From positions 124,001-188,000 of the forward strand of contig NZ_JACAOS010000015.1 in the NCBI RefSeq assembly GCF_013386165.1: a stretch of DNA of 64,000 nucleotides, given 5' to 3'. Positions 25,968 through 36,174 of the stretch are shown piece by piece. The notes below the pieces were generated by a model that had not been told where the DNA came from, did no database searches, and saw nothing but the letters and a program-made list of their open reading frames with translations. Every line of letters starts with the position of its first letter. The first letter of the stretch is position 1. This DNA comes from Pseudomonas gingeri. Its GTDB lineage: Bacteria > Pseudomonadota > Gammaproteobacteria > Pseudomonadales > Pseudomonadaceae. A program made the position numbers and the translations under genes.

Positions 25968-28900
25968 TCAAAGCGCTGGTTGACCGCTCAACGCCAGGTC
26001 CATCAGCTCACGGTTAGCCACCGCGTACATGGCGTAGTCGGTGCCGCTGGCGGCACGGATTTCCACCAGCATCGAACGCCAGCGCTCGGCCATGCTCGCG
26101 TTGCGCTCAAGCCACAGGGCCACGCGGGCTTCCATGTCTTGCGGCGCGTCGGCCAGTTTCAGCACCGAGATGGTGATCGCACGTTGCTGCCAGTCCACAT
26201 CGTCGCGGAAGGTTTCACGGGCCTGGGCCTGCCAGTTGTTGGTCACGCGCAGGTCGCTGATCTGCTGGGAGTACCAGGTCAGGTCCAGCGCACTGCCCAC
26301 CGCGAAGTAGGCCTTGGCCACTTCGGCAGCATCGTGACCGGTCACGTCGGCGGCTTCGATGATCGGCAACAGGGTGTACAGGTGCGTGGTACCAGCCACC
26401 ATACGCGCCAGCAACTCCGGCACACCGGCTTTGACATAAGCCTGGTAACGCGCCTGCCAGACGTCCCGGGTCGGGCCTTCCAGCAGTTCGTCGAGTTTCA
26501 GGCCCAGGGCCGCCAGGTGCGGACCGAAGTGAGCGACGTCGCGAGCAGCATCCTGCTCGTTGCGACGGCTGCGCAGGAACCAGCGCGTGGCACGACGGCC
26601 CAGGCGCATCAGCTCATCCATCAGCTCCAGTTGGGTCTCGGCCGAAACCTTGTAATCCAGGGCCTCGATCTGACGGAACCAGTGCGGGAGATGGAAGATG
26701 TCACGCACGATCACATAGGCGCCGGCGACGTTCGCCGGGCTCATGCCGGTGGACTCCTTCAAGCGCTGCACGAAGGTGATGCCCATGTGGTTGACCAGGT
26801 CGTTGGCGATCTGGGTGCTGACGATCTCGCGCTTGAGGCGGTGACGGCGCATGGCGTCGGCGAACTTGCTCACCAGCATCGGTGGGAACGCGGTTTCCAT
26901 GTCGCGGGTCAGGTACTCGTCGTCCGGAACCTTGGACTCGAGCAACGCCGCCTTGAGGTCGATCTTGCTGTAGGAGATCAGCACCGACAGCTCGGCACGG
27001 GTCAGGCCCTGGCCTGCCGCAACGCGCTCGACCAGTTGCTCTTCCGACGGCAGGAACTCGATGGCACGGTCCAGCTTGCCACGGCCTTCCAGGTCGCTCA
27101 TCAGGCGCTTGTACTCGGCGATCCGCTCAACTGCGCGACGGGCCGCCAGGGACAGGGCCTGGGTCTGCTTGTAGTTGTTGCCGAGGACCAGGCCGCCGAC
27201 TTCATCGGTCATGCTGCCCAGCAGCTGGTTACGCTGCTTCTCGGTCATATCGCCGGCCTGCACGACTTCGTTGAGCAGGATCTTGATATTCACTTCGTGG
27301 TCGGAGCAGTCCACACCACCGGCGTTGTCGATGAAGTCGGTGTTGGAACCGCCGCCATTGAGGCCGAACTCGACGCGACCGAGCTGGGTCATGCCCAGGT
27401 TGCCGCCCTCGCCCACTACCTTGCAGCGCAGTTCGTTACCGTTCACGCGCAGCGCATCGTTGGCCTTGTCGCCGACATCGGCGTGGCTTTCGCTGCTGGC
27501 CTTGACGTAGGTGCCGATACCGCCGTTCCACAACAGGTCCACCGGAGCCTTGAGCAAGGCGTTCAGCAGTTCGGTCGGGGTCAGCTTGTCGGCGCGGATG
27601 TCGAAGCGCTCTTTCATCTGCGGGGAAATCGCGATGCTCTTCGCACTACGCGAGAAGATACCGCCGCCTTCGGACATGAGGGTCGCGTCATAATCCGACC
27701 AGGCCGAACGCGGCAGGTCGAACAGGCGCTGGCGCTCGACGAAGCTGCTGGCCGGCTCCGGGTTCGGGTCGATGAAGATGTGCAAGTGGTTGAAGGCCGC
27801 GACCAGCTTGAGCTTGTCGGACATCAACAGGCCGTTGCCGAACACGTCGCCGGCCATGTCGCCGACGCCCACCACGGTGATGCTGTCTTCCTGGACATTG
27901 ATGCCACGTTCGCGGAAGTGGCGCTGTACGCCGACCCACGCGCCCTTGGCGGTGATGCCCATCTTCTTGTGGTCGTAACCCGCCGAACCGCCGGAAGCGA
28001 AGGCGTCGCCGAGCCAGAAGCCGTAGTCGATGGCAATGCCGTTGGCGATGTCGGAGAAGGTCGCGGTGCCTTTGTCCGCCGCCACCACCAGGTAGGGGTC
28101 ATCGTCGTCATGACGCACGACGTTGACCGGCGGCACCAGGGCACCGTCTTTCAGGTTGTCGGTGATGTCCAACAGGCCCGAAATGAAGATGCGGTAGCAG
28201 GCGATGCCTTCGGCCGCGATCTCGTCACGACCGCCGCCCAGTGGCAGGCGACGCGGCAGGAAGCCGCCCTTCGCACCCACCGGCACGATCACCGAGTTCT
28301 TCACTTGCTGGGCTTTTACCAGGCCCAGGACTTCGGTGCGGTAGTCTTCTTCGCGGTCCGACCAGCGCAGGCCGCCGCGAGCGACGTTGCCGAAACGCAG
28401 GTGCACACCCTCGACCCGTGGCGAGTAGACGAAGATTTCGAACTTCGGCACTGGCTTGGGCAGCTCGGGAATCGCGTGCGGGTTGAACTTGAAGCTGAAG
28501 TACGACTTGTTCTGGCCGTTGGCGTCGGTCTGGTAGAAGTTGGTCCGCAGGGTCGCCTTGATCAGGTCAAGGTAGCGACGCAGGATGCGGTCTTCGTTCA
28601 GGACCTGGACGTCGTCCAGGGCGGTCAGGATCGCTTGCTCCAGGCGCAGTTGCTTGTCGTCGAGGTCTTCGACGCTGAGCTTGCGGGCCAGGTAGAAACG
28701 GGTCTTGAACAACCGGGTCAACTCGCGGGCGATGTCGGTGTGGTTGTTCAGGGTGCTGGCGATGTAACCCAGGTCGAAGCCCAGGCGGATCTGCTTCAGG
28801 TAACGGGCGTAGGCACGCAGCAGCGCCACGTCGCGCCATGGCAGGCCGGCAGTCAGTACCAGGCGGTTGAACGCATCGTTCTCGGCATCGCCACGGACGA

Positions 28901-30827
28901 TGTGGACGAACGCGTCCTGCAGGGTGTCGTTGAGCTGCTGGATATCCAGCTCCAGGCCTTCGGCAGCGGTGAAGGCGAAGTCATGAATCCAGAACTCGCG
29001 GCCGTTGTTGTGGCGCAGGCGGTACGGGAACTCACCCAATACCCGCAGGCCGAGGTTTTCCAGGATCGGCAGCACGTCGGACAGCGCCAGTGGCGTGTCG
29101 GCGTGATAGAGCTTGCAATGCAGCTCGCGTTGGCCGGAGACCTGGCCCAGCGGCTGGTAGAAGCTCATCACCAGCGGATTGCTGTCGTTCAGGCTCAGCA
29201 GGTGCTGCATGTCGACCACGGCCGAGTGCGCGGCGAAGCGCTCGCGGTAGCCGGCCGGGAAGCCTTTCGGGAAGTCCGCCAGCACGTTGGTGCCCTGTGC
29301 TTCGCCGAAGCCTTCGACCACCAGGCTCTTGTAGTCGTCCTGCCAGCTGCGGCAAGCCTGGACCACTTCGTTTTCCAGTTGCAGCGGATCGATGTCGATG
29401 CGGTTCTTCGGATCGACCCGCAGGATCAGTTGCACACGGGCCAGCACGGACTCGGAGAAGAAGGTCCAGAACTCGCAGTCGGTAGCTTTCAGGCGATCCA
29501 TCAGCACTTGCTGGATCTTCTGCCGCACTTCGGTGGAGTAGACGTCACGCGGCACGTAGGCCAGGCAGTAGCAGAAACGACCGTACGGGTCCTTGCGCAG
29601 GAAGACACGGATCTTGTTGCGTTCCTGGATCTGCACGATCGACATCACGGTGTTGAACAGCTCGTCCACCGGGGTCTGGAACAGGTCGTCGCGGGGCAGC
29701 ACTTCGAGGACCTGGGCCAGTTCCTTGCCCAGGTGGGCCTTGGCCTGGAAGCCCGAGCGGCGCTCGACTTCGGCAACCTTGCGGCTGATGTAAGGAATCA
29801 CCCGCACGCTTTCGCCGTACACCGAAGAGGTGTAGAGGCCCATGAAGCGGCATTCCTTGACGACCTTGCCGTCGGCGTCGATCTCACGGATCGAGACATA
29901 GTCCGGGTAGGCGTTGCGGTGCACACGGCTCGGGTGCGCGGCCTTGGCGAACGACAGCGGCGTCGGTTCGCGCAGGTAGTTGACGGCGTAGTCTTCGATG
30001 CGGGTGTCGTCGGGGGTCAGGCCGGCGCGCAGCAATTTGGTCAGGCCGAGGAAGGAGCTGGCGTCATATTCGATATGACCGCCGTCCTGCTCGTCACGGA
30101 CCACGAACTCTTCGTAGCCGAGGAAGGTGAAATGGTTGTTCACCAGCCACTGCAGGAAGGTCTTGATCTCGGCTTTTTCTTCCGGATCGATGGCGAACGG
30201 GCTGGCATCGATACCGGCCAGCAGGTCCTGGACCTTGGTCTTCATCGGTTCGAAGTCGGCGACCGCGATGCGCACTTCCGTCAGGACCTGTTCCAGCTCC
30301 TTGGACAGCACGCTCAGCTCGGCGGTGTTGGCGCAGCGATCGATTTCCAGGTACATCAGGGATTCTTTGTCGATCCCCTCGCCCTGGGTGCCCTTGGGCA
30401 GGACTTCGAGCAACTCGCCCTTGCTGCCGCGACGCACGCTCAGCACGGTGGTTTGCAGGGTGTGGATGCTGTAACCGCGGCGGTTCAGTTCGGTGCGGAC
30501 CGAGTCGACCAGGAACGGCAGGTCGGGGTGCAGGACCTCGACGGCTGTGTGGGTCGACTGCCAGCCATGACGCTCGTAATCCGGGTTGTAGGCGCGAACC
30601 TGTGGCTGGGTGTGGTCGAAACGCTCCAGCAGACGCCAGGCCGAGAGGGTGCAGCCGGCGAGATCGGAGAGCCGACGCTGGGTCAGTTCGTCCAGGGAGA
30701 TGATGCCGAAGAACTGCTCAGCGAACAGCGCCACTTGTGGCAGTGCCTGTTCGTTGATGTGCTGCGCCAGTGCCGCCTGCAGTTGGTGCTGGAAGTCGGC
30801 TTTGCTGGCTGCGGTGAAGAACGCCAT
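25968..30827 (-). CDS. gdhB: NAD-specific glutamate dehydrogenase, 180-kDa class (GdhB)
   Basis: Catabolic enzyme converting glutamate to 2-oxoglutarate and ammonium with NAD, used in arginine and glutamate breakdown. The product has 1619 residues, matching the large GDH class of Pseudomonas. Long N-terminal ACT/PAS-like regulatory regions precede the catalytic core. The core has PKPVPKFEIFVYSPRVEGVH, then FGNVARGGLRWSDREEDYRTE, a lysine-bearing GAKGGF, the dinucleotide-binding VVGVGDMAGDVFGNGLL, and NGGIGTYVK. The ATG at 30827 follows GGAGT; the frame is open 93 codons further but that part is not family-like. It is a single-gene unit. The class is known for allosteric activation by arginine. 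Confidence 0.96.
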   Translation of the reverse strand: MAFFTAASKADFQHQLQAALAQHINEQALPQVALFAEQFFGIISLDELTQRRLSDLAGCTLSAWRLLERFDHTQPQVRAYNPDYERHGWQSTHTAVEVLHPDLPFLVDSVRTELNRRGYSIHTLQTTVLSVRRGSKGELLEVLPKGTQGEGIDKESLMYLEIDRCANTAELSVLSKELEQVLTEVRIAVADFEPMKTKVQDLLAGIDASPFAIDPEEKAEIKTFLQWLVNNHFTFLGYEEFVVRDEQDGGHIEYDASSFLGLTKLLRAGLTPDDTRIEDYAVNYLREPTPLSFAKAAHPSRVHRNAYPDYVSIREIDADGKVVKECRFMGLYTSSVYGESVRVIPYISRKVAEVERRSGFQAKAHLGKELAQVLEVLPRDDLFQTPVDELFNTVMSIVQIQERNKIRVFLRKDPYGRFCYCLAYVPRDVYSTEVRQKIQQVLMDRLKATDCEFWTFFSESVLARVQLILRVDPKNRIDIDPLQLENEVVQACRSWQDDYKSLVVEGFGEAQGTNVLADFPKGFPAGYRERFAAHSAVVDMQHLLSLNDSNPLVMSFYQPLGQVSGQRELHCKLYHADTPLALSDVLPILENLGLRVLGEFPYRLRHNNGREFWIHDFAFTAAEGLELDIQQLNDTLQDAFVHIVRGDAENDAFNRLVLTAGLPWRDVALLRAYARYLKQIRLGFDLGYIASTLNNHTDIARELTRLFKTRFYLARKLSVEDLDDKQLRLEQAILTALDDVQVLNEDRILRRYLDLIKATLRTNFYQTDANGQNKSYFSFKFNPHAIPELPKPVPKFEIFVYSPRVEGVHLRFGNVARGGLRWSDREEDYRTEVLGLVKAQQVKNSVIVPVGAKGGFLPRRLPLGGGRDEIAAEGIACYRIFISGLLDITDNLKDGALVPPVNVVRHDDDDPYLVVAADKGTATFSDIANGIAIDYGFWLGDAFASGGSAGYDHKKMGITAKGAWVGVQRHFRERGINVQEDSITVVGVGDMAGDVFGNGLLMSDKLKLVAAFNHLHIFIDPNPEPASSFVERQRLFDLPRSAWSDYDATLMSEGGGIFSRSAKSIAISPQMKERFDIRADKLTPTELLNALLKAPVDLLWNGGIGTYVKASSESHADVGDKANDALRVNGNELRCKVVGEGGNLGMTQLGRVEFGLNGGGSNTDFIDNAGGVDCSDHEVNIKILLNEVVQAGDMTEKQRNQLLGSMTDEVGGLVLGNNYKQTQALSLAARRAVERIAEYKRLMSDLEGRGKLDRAIEFLPSEEQLVERVAAGQGLTRAELSVLISYSKIDLKAALLESKVPDDEYLTRDMETAFPPMLVSKFADAMRRHRLKREIVSTQIANDLVNHMGITFVQRLKESTGMSPANVAGAYVIVRDIFHLPHWFRQIEALDYKVSAETQLELMDELMRLGRRATRWFLRSRRNEQDAARDVAHFGPHLAALGLKLDELLEGPTRDVWQARYQAYVKAGVPELLARMVAGTTHLYTLLPIIEAADVTGHDAAEVAKAYFAVGSALDLTWYSQQISDLRVTNNWQAQARETFRDDVDWQQRAITISVLKLADAPQDMEARVALWLERNASMAERWRSMLVEIRAASGTDYAMYAVANRELMDLALSGQPAL

Positions 30828-31229
30828 CTGTGGTACTCCGCTTGGGCTTGTTATATAGAGAGAAGCGTCGCGTTTTCTTCCCCGAAAAGGGGGACCTGCA
30901 TCACTCTGCAGGGTGAAGCTGGGCAGTACAGAGTGACAGGTTGATGAAGCTGGCCGCGACCCAGGGGTCACATTCACGTTCAAGATAGTCGCACACGACG
31001 TTAACGGCCGGGTGCACAGGCTGTATTTTCGCGGGCGACGCTCCGTTGCGCAGCTTAACGAGTGCGCGAACGCCGCTGCTTGCGGTGCTGCGACATATTC
31101 GGACATTGGCTGGTAGGGAGGGCAAAATGGGGCGCGTCAGGCACTGGACGCATGGGTGCGTCCGACCACGCCGAGCACCCTCTGATAGGCGTGCCCATAC
31201 GCACGAATCATCTCATTGGTGGCAAACAC
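30828..31229. other. Intergenic stretch between gdhB and the polysaccharide cassette
   Basis: About 400 bases with no supported gene. It contains the gdhB promoter region. A small GC hairpin lies at 30878-30894 (CCCC-gaaaa-GGGG), and an 8-bp inverted repeat TCACTCTG/CAGAGTGA brackets about 30900-30935, either of which might be a leader structure or operator. CTATATAA (minus strand, about 30853-30860) is a possible minus-10 element. The part next to 31229 is the downstream junction of the lower-GC cassette. Confidence 0.4.
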
Positions 31230-32291
31230 CTAGAAACGAATGATTCGATTCAGCAGGGAGTAACGGCGGACTCGAGCCAAAAATCGAACCAACTTCACTG
31301 ACGGCAACGACACTAACCTGACCAACAGGCCCAACTTGAATTTAACTTTTCGAGGTACGTGCTTGTTTTCGAAAACCTTGACAGCGTATTTTTTTAGAAT
31401 CCCATTCACTTCATCACGATGCTGAAAGTTTATCCTGGTGGCCTTGATGGCATCCAATATAAACATATTTCCGAAACGCGGCATTAGACAGTCGCGAAAA
31501 TAGTAGCGCGCTTTGTCTTCCTCATCAGGGAACAGTCCACAGAGCTTTTCGAAGTAGCGATAGCGGCTGCGGCTCATCTTGATGCCATACGACGTACTGG
31601 CCGAGTGAATGCACCAGACGGTCACAGGCTTATCGATATAGTAGTTAGTATATCCCTTGCGAAAAATACGCATAAACAAGTCATCATCTTCATAACCCGT
31701 AAATTGCGGATCGAAACCGCCTACGGCATTAAAGGCCTTGACACAGATCAGTGACGCAGAGGGCAACACAAACATATCATAGCGCAGCAAATCGATAATC
31801 GATCGTTTTGGATGGCTGGCATGTTCTTTTACCATGCTGGTGCGCATGATATGGCCGTCACCATCGGCCTCATACAAATCAGCGTACACAAAACCCAGCC
31901 GGGCATCACGTGCGGGGATACCCTCAACCAAAATTTCGATGTGATTTTCGAGATAGAAGTCGTCCTGATCCAAAAAGCACACATAGTCGCATTTACACGA
32001 TGCTACACCAACGTTGCGTGCAGAACCCTGACCGCCGTTCTCCTTGTCAATAAGAACAAATTCGTACCTTTCCTGCAGCTTGTAAAGGGCTTCCTGCTCC
32101 TCAGCCATTGAGCCATCGTTGACCACAATCACTTCATCCGCCGGAATCGTTTGAGACTCAATACTGACTAATGCACGTTCGATAAAGTCAGCACCATTGT
32201 AAAACGGGATGATAACCGCGACGGTCACCTTGGCCTGCATTGCTTTAAAGTAGATCATAGGCGCCTCAAACACTCCACTAGCTTCTGTCAT
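31230..32291 (-). CDS. Family 2 glycosyltransferase
   Basis: A 353-residue GT-A-fold glycosyltransferase. The N-terminal VTVAVIIPFYNGADFIERAL and VIVVNDGS bind the nucleotide sugar. FLDQDDFY carries the DxD-type metal site, and GYEDDDLFMRIFRKGYTNYY carries the catalytic ED pair. There are no clear membrane spans. The ATG at 32291 has GGAGA upstream, 17 nt after the ABC ATPase stop. It probably adds a sugar to the O-antigen or related glycan exported by the neighbouring ABC systems. Donor and acceptor are unknown. Confidence 0.9.
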   Translation of the reverse strand: MTEASGVFEAPMIYFKAMQAKVTVAVIIPFYNGADFIERALVSIESQTIPADEVIVVNDGSMAEEQEALYKLQERYEFVLIDKENGGQGSARNVGVASCKCDYVCFLDQDDFYLENHIEILVEGIPARDARLGFVYADLYEADGDGHIMRTSMVKEHASHPKRSIIDLLRYDMFVLPSASLICVKAFNAVGGFDPQFTGYEDDDLFMRIFRKGYTNYYIDKPVTVWCIHSASTSYGIKMSRSRYRYFEKLCGLFPDEEDKARYYFRDCLMPRFGNMFILDAIKATRINFQHRDEVNGILKKYAVKVFENKHVPRKVKFKLGLLVRLVSLPSVKLVRFLARVRRYSLLNRIIRF

Positions 32292-32308
32292 TTCAAAGTC
32301 TCCAACAA

Positions 32309-33052
32309 TCAAATCTGGTGATAGTGATTGATGGCCGCGTCAACACTACCATCAAAAATAACTGAGCCGTGCTGCAGGACCAGCGCCCGATTGCAAGTTT
32401 TCCTAATCAAATCGAACGAGTGGCTCGCCAAAATTAGAATCTCCGTTTTTTCCAACAAAGAATTCATGCGATCTTCAGCTTTATTAGTAAAATGTTCATC
32501 ACCGACCGACAACCATTCATCCATGATCAAGATTTCAGGCTTAAGCACAGTAGAAATAGCAAAAGCCAATCTCATGCTCATGCCACTTGAATACGTTCGG
32601 ATAGGCATTTCAATAAACTGCCCCAACTCCGAAAATCCAATGATTTCATCTAGCTGTTTCTGTATCTCTTTCTTACTTTGGCCCAGCAATGCGCCCCGAA
32701 TGAAAATATTCTCTCGCCCCGAGGACTCCGGATCCATGCCCAGAGAAATATCAATCAGCGAGGACACCCGACCCTCGATAGTGGCTTTACCACTGGAGGG
32801 AACATAGATTTTGGTCAGTACCCTGAGCAGCGTACTTTTGCCCGCGCCATTATGGCCGATCAAGGCAACCTTCTCACCGCTCTTGACGCTAAAGGACACA
32901 TTCGCCAGCGCCTTGATCACCACACGTTGATGAGCATTGGAGTGCAGCCTGCCACCAGTGGCGGTCTGGATGAGCTGACGTTTCAACGAACGACTGCTTG
33001 CTTCGAAGATTTCAAACTCAACAGACGCATTTTCGAGTTTAACGTGTGCCAT
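32309..33052 (-). CDS. Polysaccharide ABC exporter ATPase (Wzt-like, short form)
   Basis: A 247-residue nucleotide-binding protein of the polysaccharide/teichoic-acid export type. Walker A is GHNGAGKST, the signature is TYSSGMSMRLAFA, Walker B is ILIMDEWLSVGDE, and the switch histidine sits in LILASHSFD. All catalytic motifs look intact. It has no C-terminal carbohydrate-binding domain. It follows its likely permease (33066-33869) by 13 nt, forming the first of two exporter pairs in this cassette. Confidence 0.92.
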   Translation of the reverse strand: MAHVKLENASVEFEIFEASSRSLKRQLIQTATGGRLHSNAHQRVVIKALANVSFSVKSGEKVALIGHNGAGKSTLLRVLTKIYVPSSGKATIEGRVSSLIDISLGMDPESSGRENIFIRGALLGQSKKEIQKQLDEIIGFSELGQFIEMPIRTYSSGMSMRLAFAISTVLKPEILIMDEWLSVGDEHFTNKAEDRMNSLLEKTEILILASHSFDLIRKTCNRALVLQHGSVIFDGSVDAAINHYHQI

Positions 33053-33065
33053 AACAAACTCAGCC

Positions 33066-33869
33066 TCAGAGCCAGTACGCTATTTTGTTTCGACAGGCGC
33101 CATAGGCCGCCAGTGAAACCAGCCAACCCACCACAGCCATACCCATACTGATGATCCAGCTGTCGAGAGACGGGATATTGCCCAACAGGGGAGCGCGCAC
33201 AACTTCCAACATGTGATAGAAGGGATTCCAACTCAGCAGCAAGGTGCTGGCACGAGCGGGCAGCAAGTGCGGCATCCAAATAATTGGAGTGAGGTAAAAC
33301 ACCACTTGGAAAAAACTTTGCAGCAACTGTGGAACATCTCTGAAGCGGGTACTCAGCACGCCGAACAACAGTGCCATCCAACTGACATTGATCACCATCA
33401 ACACAAAGCCGATCAGGCTGAGTAGCACAACGAAAGAAACAGGCTTCAGAAAGCAGAGATACACAAGAGGCAAGATAATCAGGTTATGCAACAGGATGGC
33501 ACAGTGGCGCCAGATCACTCGAAACACATGAATAGGCAGCGGCACCGGCAATTGCTTGATGATGGAGGCAGACGAAATGAAGGCATTGCAGCCATCAGTG
33601 ACGCAGCTAAAGATAAACCCCCACAGGATCAGGCCCAGCGTCAGGAAGGGCAGAAAATCAGCCATGGGTGAGCTGAAGATATTTCCGAACACGAGCCCAA
33701 TCGTCGCGATCATGACGCCCATGCTGATGGTTAGCCAGAAAGGACCAACTTTCGACCTTTTATAACGTTGTTTTACATCCTGCCAACCCAGCATTAAAAA
33801 AAGCTGGCTTCTGGCTAGACTTTTTGCAACATCACCTGCCGCTAATTTAAAATTATTCACTCGTCCCAC
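33066..33869 (-). CDS. Polysaccharide ABC exporter permease (Wzm-like), first
   Basis: A 267-residue ABC-2 type permease with about six membrane segments. The cytoplasmic N-terminal helix (LGWQDVKQRYKRSKVGPFW) is the hallmark of O-antigen/teichoic-acid exporters. FRDVPQLLQSFFQVVFYLTPIIW is the other conserved block. The start is GTG, either at 33869 or three codons later at 33860; no ATG lies near. It is paired with the ATPase at 32309-33052. An 86-nt gap separates it from the second ATPase. Confidence 0.9.
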   Translation of the reverse strand: MGRVNNFKLAAGDVAKSLARSQLFLMLGWQDVKQRYKRSKVGPFWLTISMGVMIATIGLVFGNIFSSPMADFLPFLTLGLILWGFIFSCVTDGCNAFISSASIIKQLPVPLPIHVFRVIWRHCAILLHNLIILPLVYLCFLKPVSFVVLLSLIGFVLMVINVSWMALLFGVLSTRFRDVPQLLQSFFQVVFYLTPIIWMPHLLPARASTLLLSWNPFYHMLEVVRAPLLGNIPSLDSWIISMGMAVVGWLVSLAAYGACRNKIAYWL

Positions 33870-33955
33870 CTAGCCTTAGAGTTCAGGGCTTACGCAAAAG
33901 CCATCTGAATGGAGGGTCTTTACAGTATTTTTGGCACAGCCCCTAAAAGCGCGCT

Positions 33956-35302
33956 CTATTTAATCTGGCACACATTGATAAGACTTATAGTGATAAACGG
34001 ACTACTGATGATTCCTGTCGACACGGGATCACGATGCGACCTGATCAACAGGGCCTCGTGGCACCAGTGCAGTGGCTTGTGATCATGTTGCTCGCCGTCA
34101 GCAATCAAAACCTGGATGACATAGTCACCCTTGGCCAGACAAGGCATGCAGAACTCAAACTCCGCCGACAACATAGAGCCTGCTGGAGCAGTACGATCCT
34201 TGCCGATCTGACTGATATAGGTGTTGTCGCCGAAGAGCGTCTGCCCCAGACGATCCTTTATAAAAAAACCGATAATGGGGCTTTCCAGCAGAACAACGGT
34301 CTGTGCCTCGACTTTGAGCGTGACACGCTCGCCATCCAGCAACCATGTCGATCCGGCACCCGAAGAGTCGTTGAGACTGACGTCGACAATACGAGCGTCT
34401 TCCCCACCAAAAGCATCTACAGCAGGCGCCTGTGGGTCGAATCGAATAACTTCCAGACCATTCGAATTGATTGTGGCGCCGCGCTGATCACACAGCTTCA
34501 GGCTGCCGTGGCCATGGCACTTGATCATGTTTCTATGGCCCGCCGGGGCCGCCAGCTCATCACTCTTCGAACGAAATAAGTCTTCCAGGTACGCCTCGCA
34601 GATCCGCTGAGATGGCCCCGTCTGCTTTTCTTCCCCGCGGTCCAGCCAGATCACCCGATCACACAGATGGATAAGGGCTGCCGTATCGTGGCTGACAACA
34701 ATCAGCGAATGTTCTTCCTTGAACTGTCGGAGAAACCGCATGCATTTCTTGAAAAAACAGGCATCGCCCAGGGAAAGAGCTTCGTCGATCACCAGGATAT
34801 CGGCGTCTACGTGGGCAATAACCGCAAAAGCCAGGCGGACGTACATCTCGTTCGAATAGGTCATGAGCGGTTGCTCCATGAACCCACCGATATCCGCAAA
34901 AGCCGCAATCGCGGAAAAGCGCAGATTGATTTCCTCGAGGCTCAGCCCATACAGCGCGGCCGCCATATAGACATTTTCACGCCCGGTAAGCTCGGTATTG
35001 AAACCGCCCCCCAACTCCAGCAGTGCCGCAACACGTCCCTGAACGCGCAAAGCCCCGGAGGTAGGCCTCAAGGTTCCATAAATCAGCTGCAGCAGGGTCG
35101 ACTTGCCAGACCCCTTTTGCCCGACAACACCAATGGCCTCGCCCCTTTTCAGTTCGAACGAGACATCCTTCAACGCCCAAAGCTCCCGATAGCGGCACTT
35201 TCGCCCCGGCAACAGCACTTGAAAGAGCCGATCACTGGCCTTGTTGTAGATCGGATAGCACTTGCTGAGTCCCTCGGCACAGATGGCAATATCAGAGGAC
35301 AT
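33956..35302 (-). CDS. ABC exporter ATPase with C-terminal Wzt-type domain and altered signature motif
   Basis: A 448-residue protein. The ATPase domain (about 1-245) has Walker A GQKGSGKST, Walker B ILVIDEALSLGDA and H-loop VVSHDT. The C-terminal part (about 290-430) is a beta-rich Wzt_C-like domain that in O9a-type systems recognises the modified chain end of the polymer. The signature, normally YSSGM, reads YSNEM (near residue 150), so the conserved Gly is Glu. That residue contacts ATP across the dimer. The protein may be a weak ATPase or need a partner. The ATG at 35302 has GGAGG upstream and overlaps its permease gene by 11 nt. Confidence 0.88.
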   Translation of the reverse strand: MSSDIAICAEGLSKCYPIYNKASDRLFQVLLPGRKCRYRELWALKDVSFELKRGEAIGVVGQKGSGKSTLLQLIYGTLRPTSGALRVQGRVAALLELGGGFNTELTGRENVYMAAALYGLSLEEINLRFSAIAAFADIGGFMEQPLMTYSNEMYVRLAFAVIAHVDADILVIDEALSLGDACFFKKCMRFLRQFKEEHSLIVVSHDTAALIHLCDRVIWLDRGEEKQTGPSQRICEAYLEDLFRSKSDELAAPAGHRNMIKCHGHGSLKLCDQRGATINSNGLEVIRFDPQAPAVDAFGGEDARIVDVSLNDSSGAGSTWLLDGERVTLKVEAQTVVLLESPIIGFFIKDRLGQTLFGDNTYISQIGKDRTAPAGSMLSAEFEFCMPCLAKGDYVIQVLIADGEQHDHKPLHWCHEALLIRSHRDPVSTGIISSPFITISLINVCQIK

Positions 35303-36098
35303 CGGCAAATCCTCCACGGGTTCTCTGGAAAAAAACCAGCCCGAGCCAGGCCACCAAGCCACTGACGAGTAACGACAGGCACCAGGATCCGAGATCAGGC
35401 AACCGGTCCCAAATCAATACCATTCGGGCATTTTCAATCACCCGAGCCAATGGATTCAGGTACATGAGCCGCTGGAATCCCTCAGGCAACGCGGTGGCGG
35501 GATAAAAGATCGGTGACAGAAACAAGAGGGCAGTGACTGATGCGTCAACCCGGTGACCGATGTCGCGAAAGTAAGCTCCCAATGACGCCAGGCCCCAGGA
35601 CACACCGAGGGTAAACAACAGCAAAGGCAGGATCACCAGAGGTAGCAGCAGTGCAGTCAGAGGCGGCCGGTGGAAAAACAGTGCATAGAACAGCAGCCAG
35701 ACACATAGATTGACCAGAAACTGAAACAGCGCACCCGCCAGCAACACAACCGGCAGCACTTCAAGAGGAAATACGATTTTCCTGACATAGCTGCCGTGGG
35801 CCAGCACCACGCCCGGCGACCGGCTGACACAGTCAGAGAACAGATTGAAAACCGCCATGCCGATAAAAAGAATCAGGGAAAACTCAAACAACGAACTACT
35901 GTCGGTTTCCCAACGAAACTTGAATATGCCGCCAAAGACAAAAGAGTAGATAGCCAACATGAACAGGGGATAAATCAGCGACCCGAGTACACCCAGTAAT
36001 GAACCACGATAGCGCCCGATAATGTCACGCCGCGCCAGCATCACCGCGAGACTTCGGTGACGCCATACTCCTCTCGACCTGCTGGTGAATTCATCCAT
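35292..36098 (-). CDS. Polysaccharide ABC exporter permease (Wzm-like), second
   Basis: A 268-residue ABC-2 type permease with about six membrane spans. The N-terminal amphipathic block LARRDIIGRYRGSLLGVLGS and LGAYFRDIGHRVDASVTALLFLSPIFYPA are typical of Wzm. The ATG at 36098 is preferred, with GAGG 10 nt upstream. The 3' end overlaps the start of the Wzt_C-type ATPase gene by 11 nt, so the two are coupled. This is the second exporter pair in the cassette. Confidence 0.9.
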   Translation of the reverse strand: MDEFTSRSRGVWRHRSLAVMLARRDIIGRYRGSLLGVLGSLIYPLFMLAIYSFVFGGIFKFRWETDSSSLFEFSLILFIGMAVFNLFSDCVSRSPGVVLAHGSYVRKIVFPLEVLPVVLLAGALFQFLVNLCVWLLFYALFFHRPPLTALLLPLVILPLLLFTLGVSWGLASLGAYFRDIGHRVDASVTALLFLSPIFYPATALPEGFQRLMYLNPLARVIENARMVLIWDRLPDLGSWCLSLLVSGLVAWLGLVFFQRTRGGFADVL

Positions 36099-36174
36099 CC
36101 GGTCAATGCCTCTGAAAATCAAAAAACAACGACCTCTCGGTCGAGCTAGACAAGCAGCCAATAACAAAAGGCTT

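Noticed and set aside
25980..30944. A 1654-codon open frame antisense to gdhB
   Set aside because: gdhB has strong family motifs on the other strand. Long antisense frames arise in GC-rich genes from third-position bias, and the translation is His/Gln/Val-rich without any domain.
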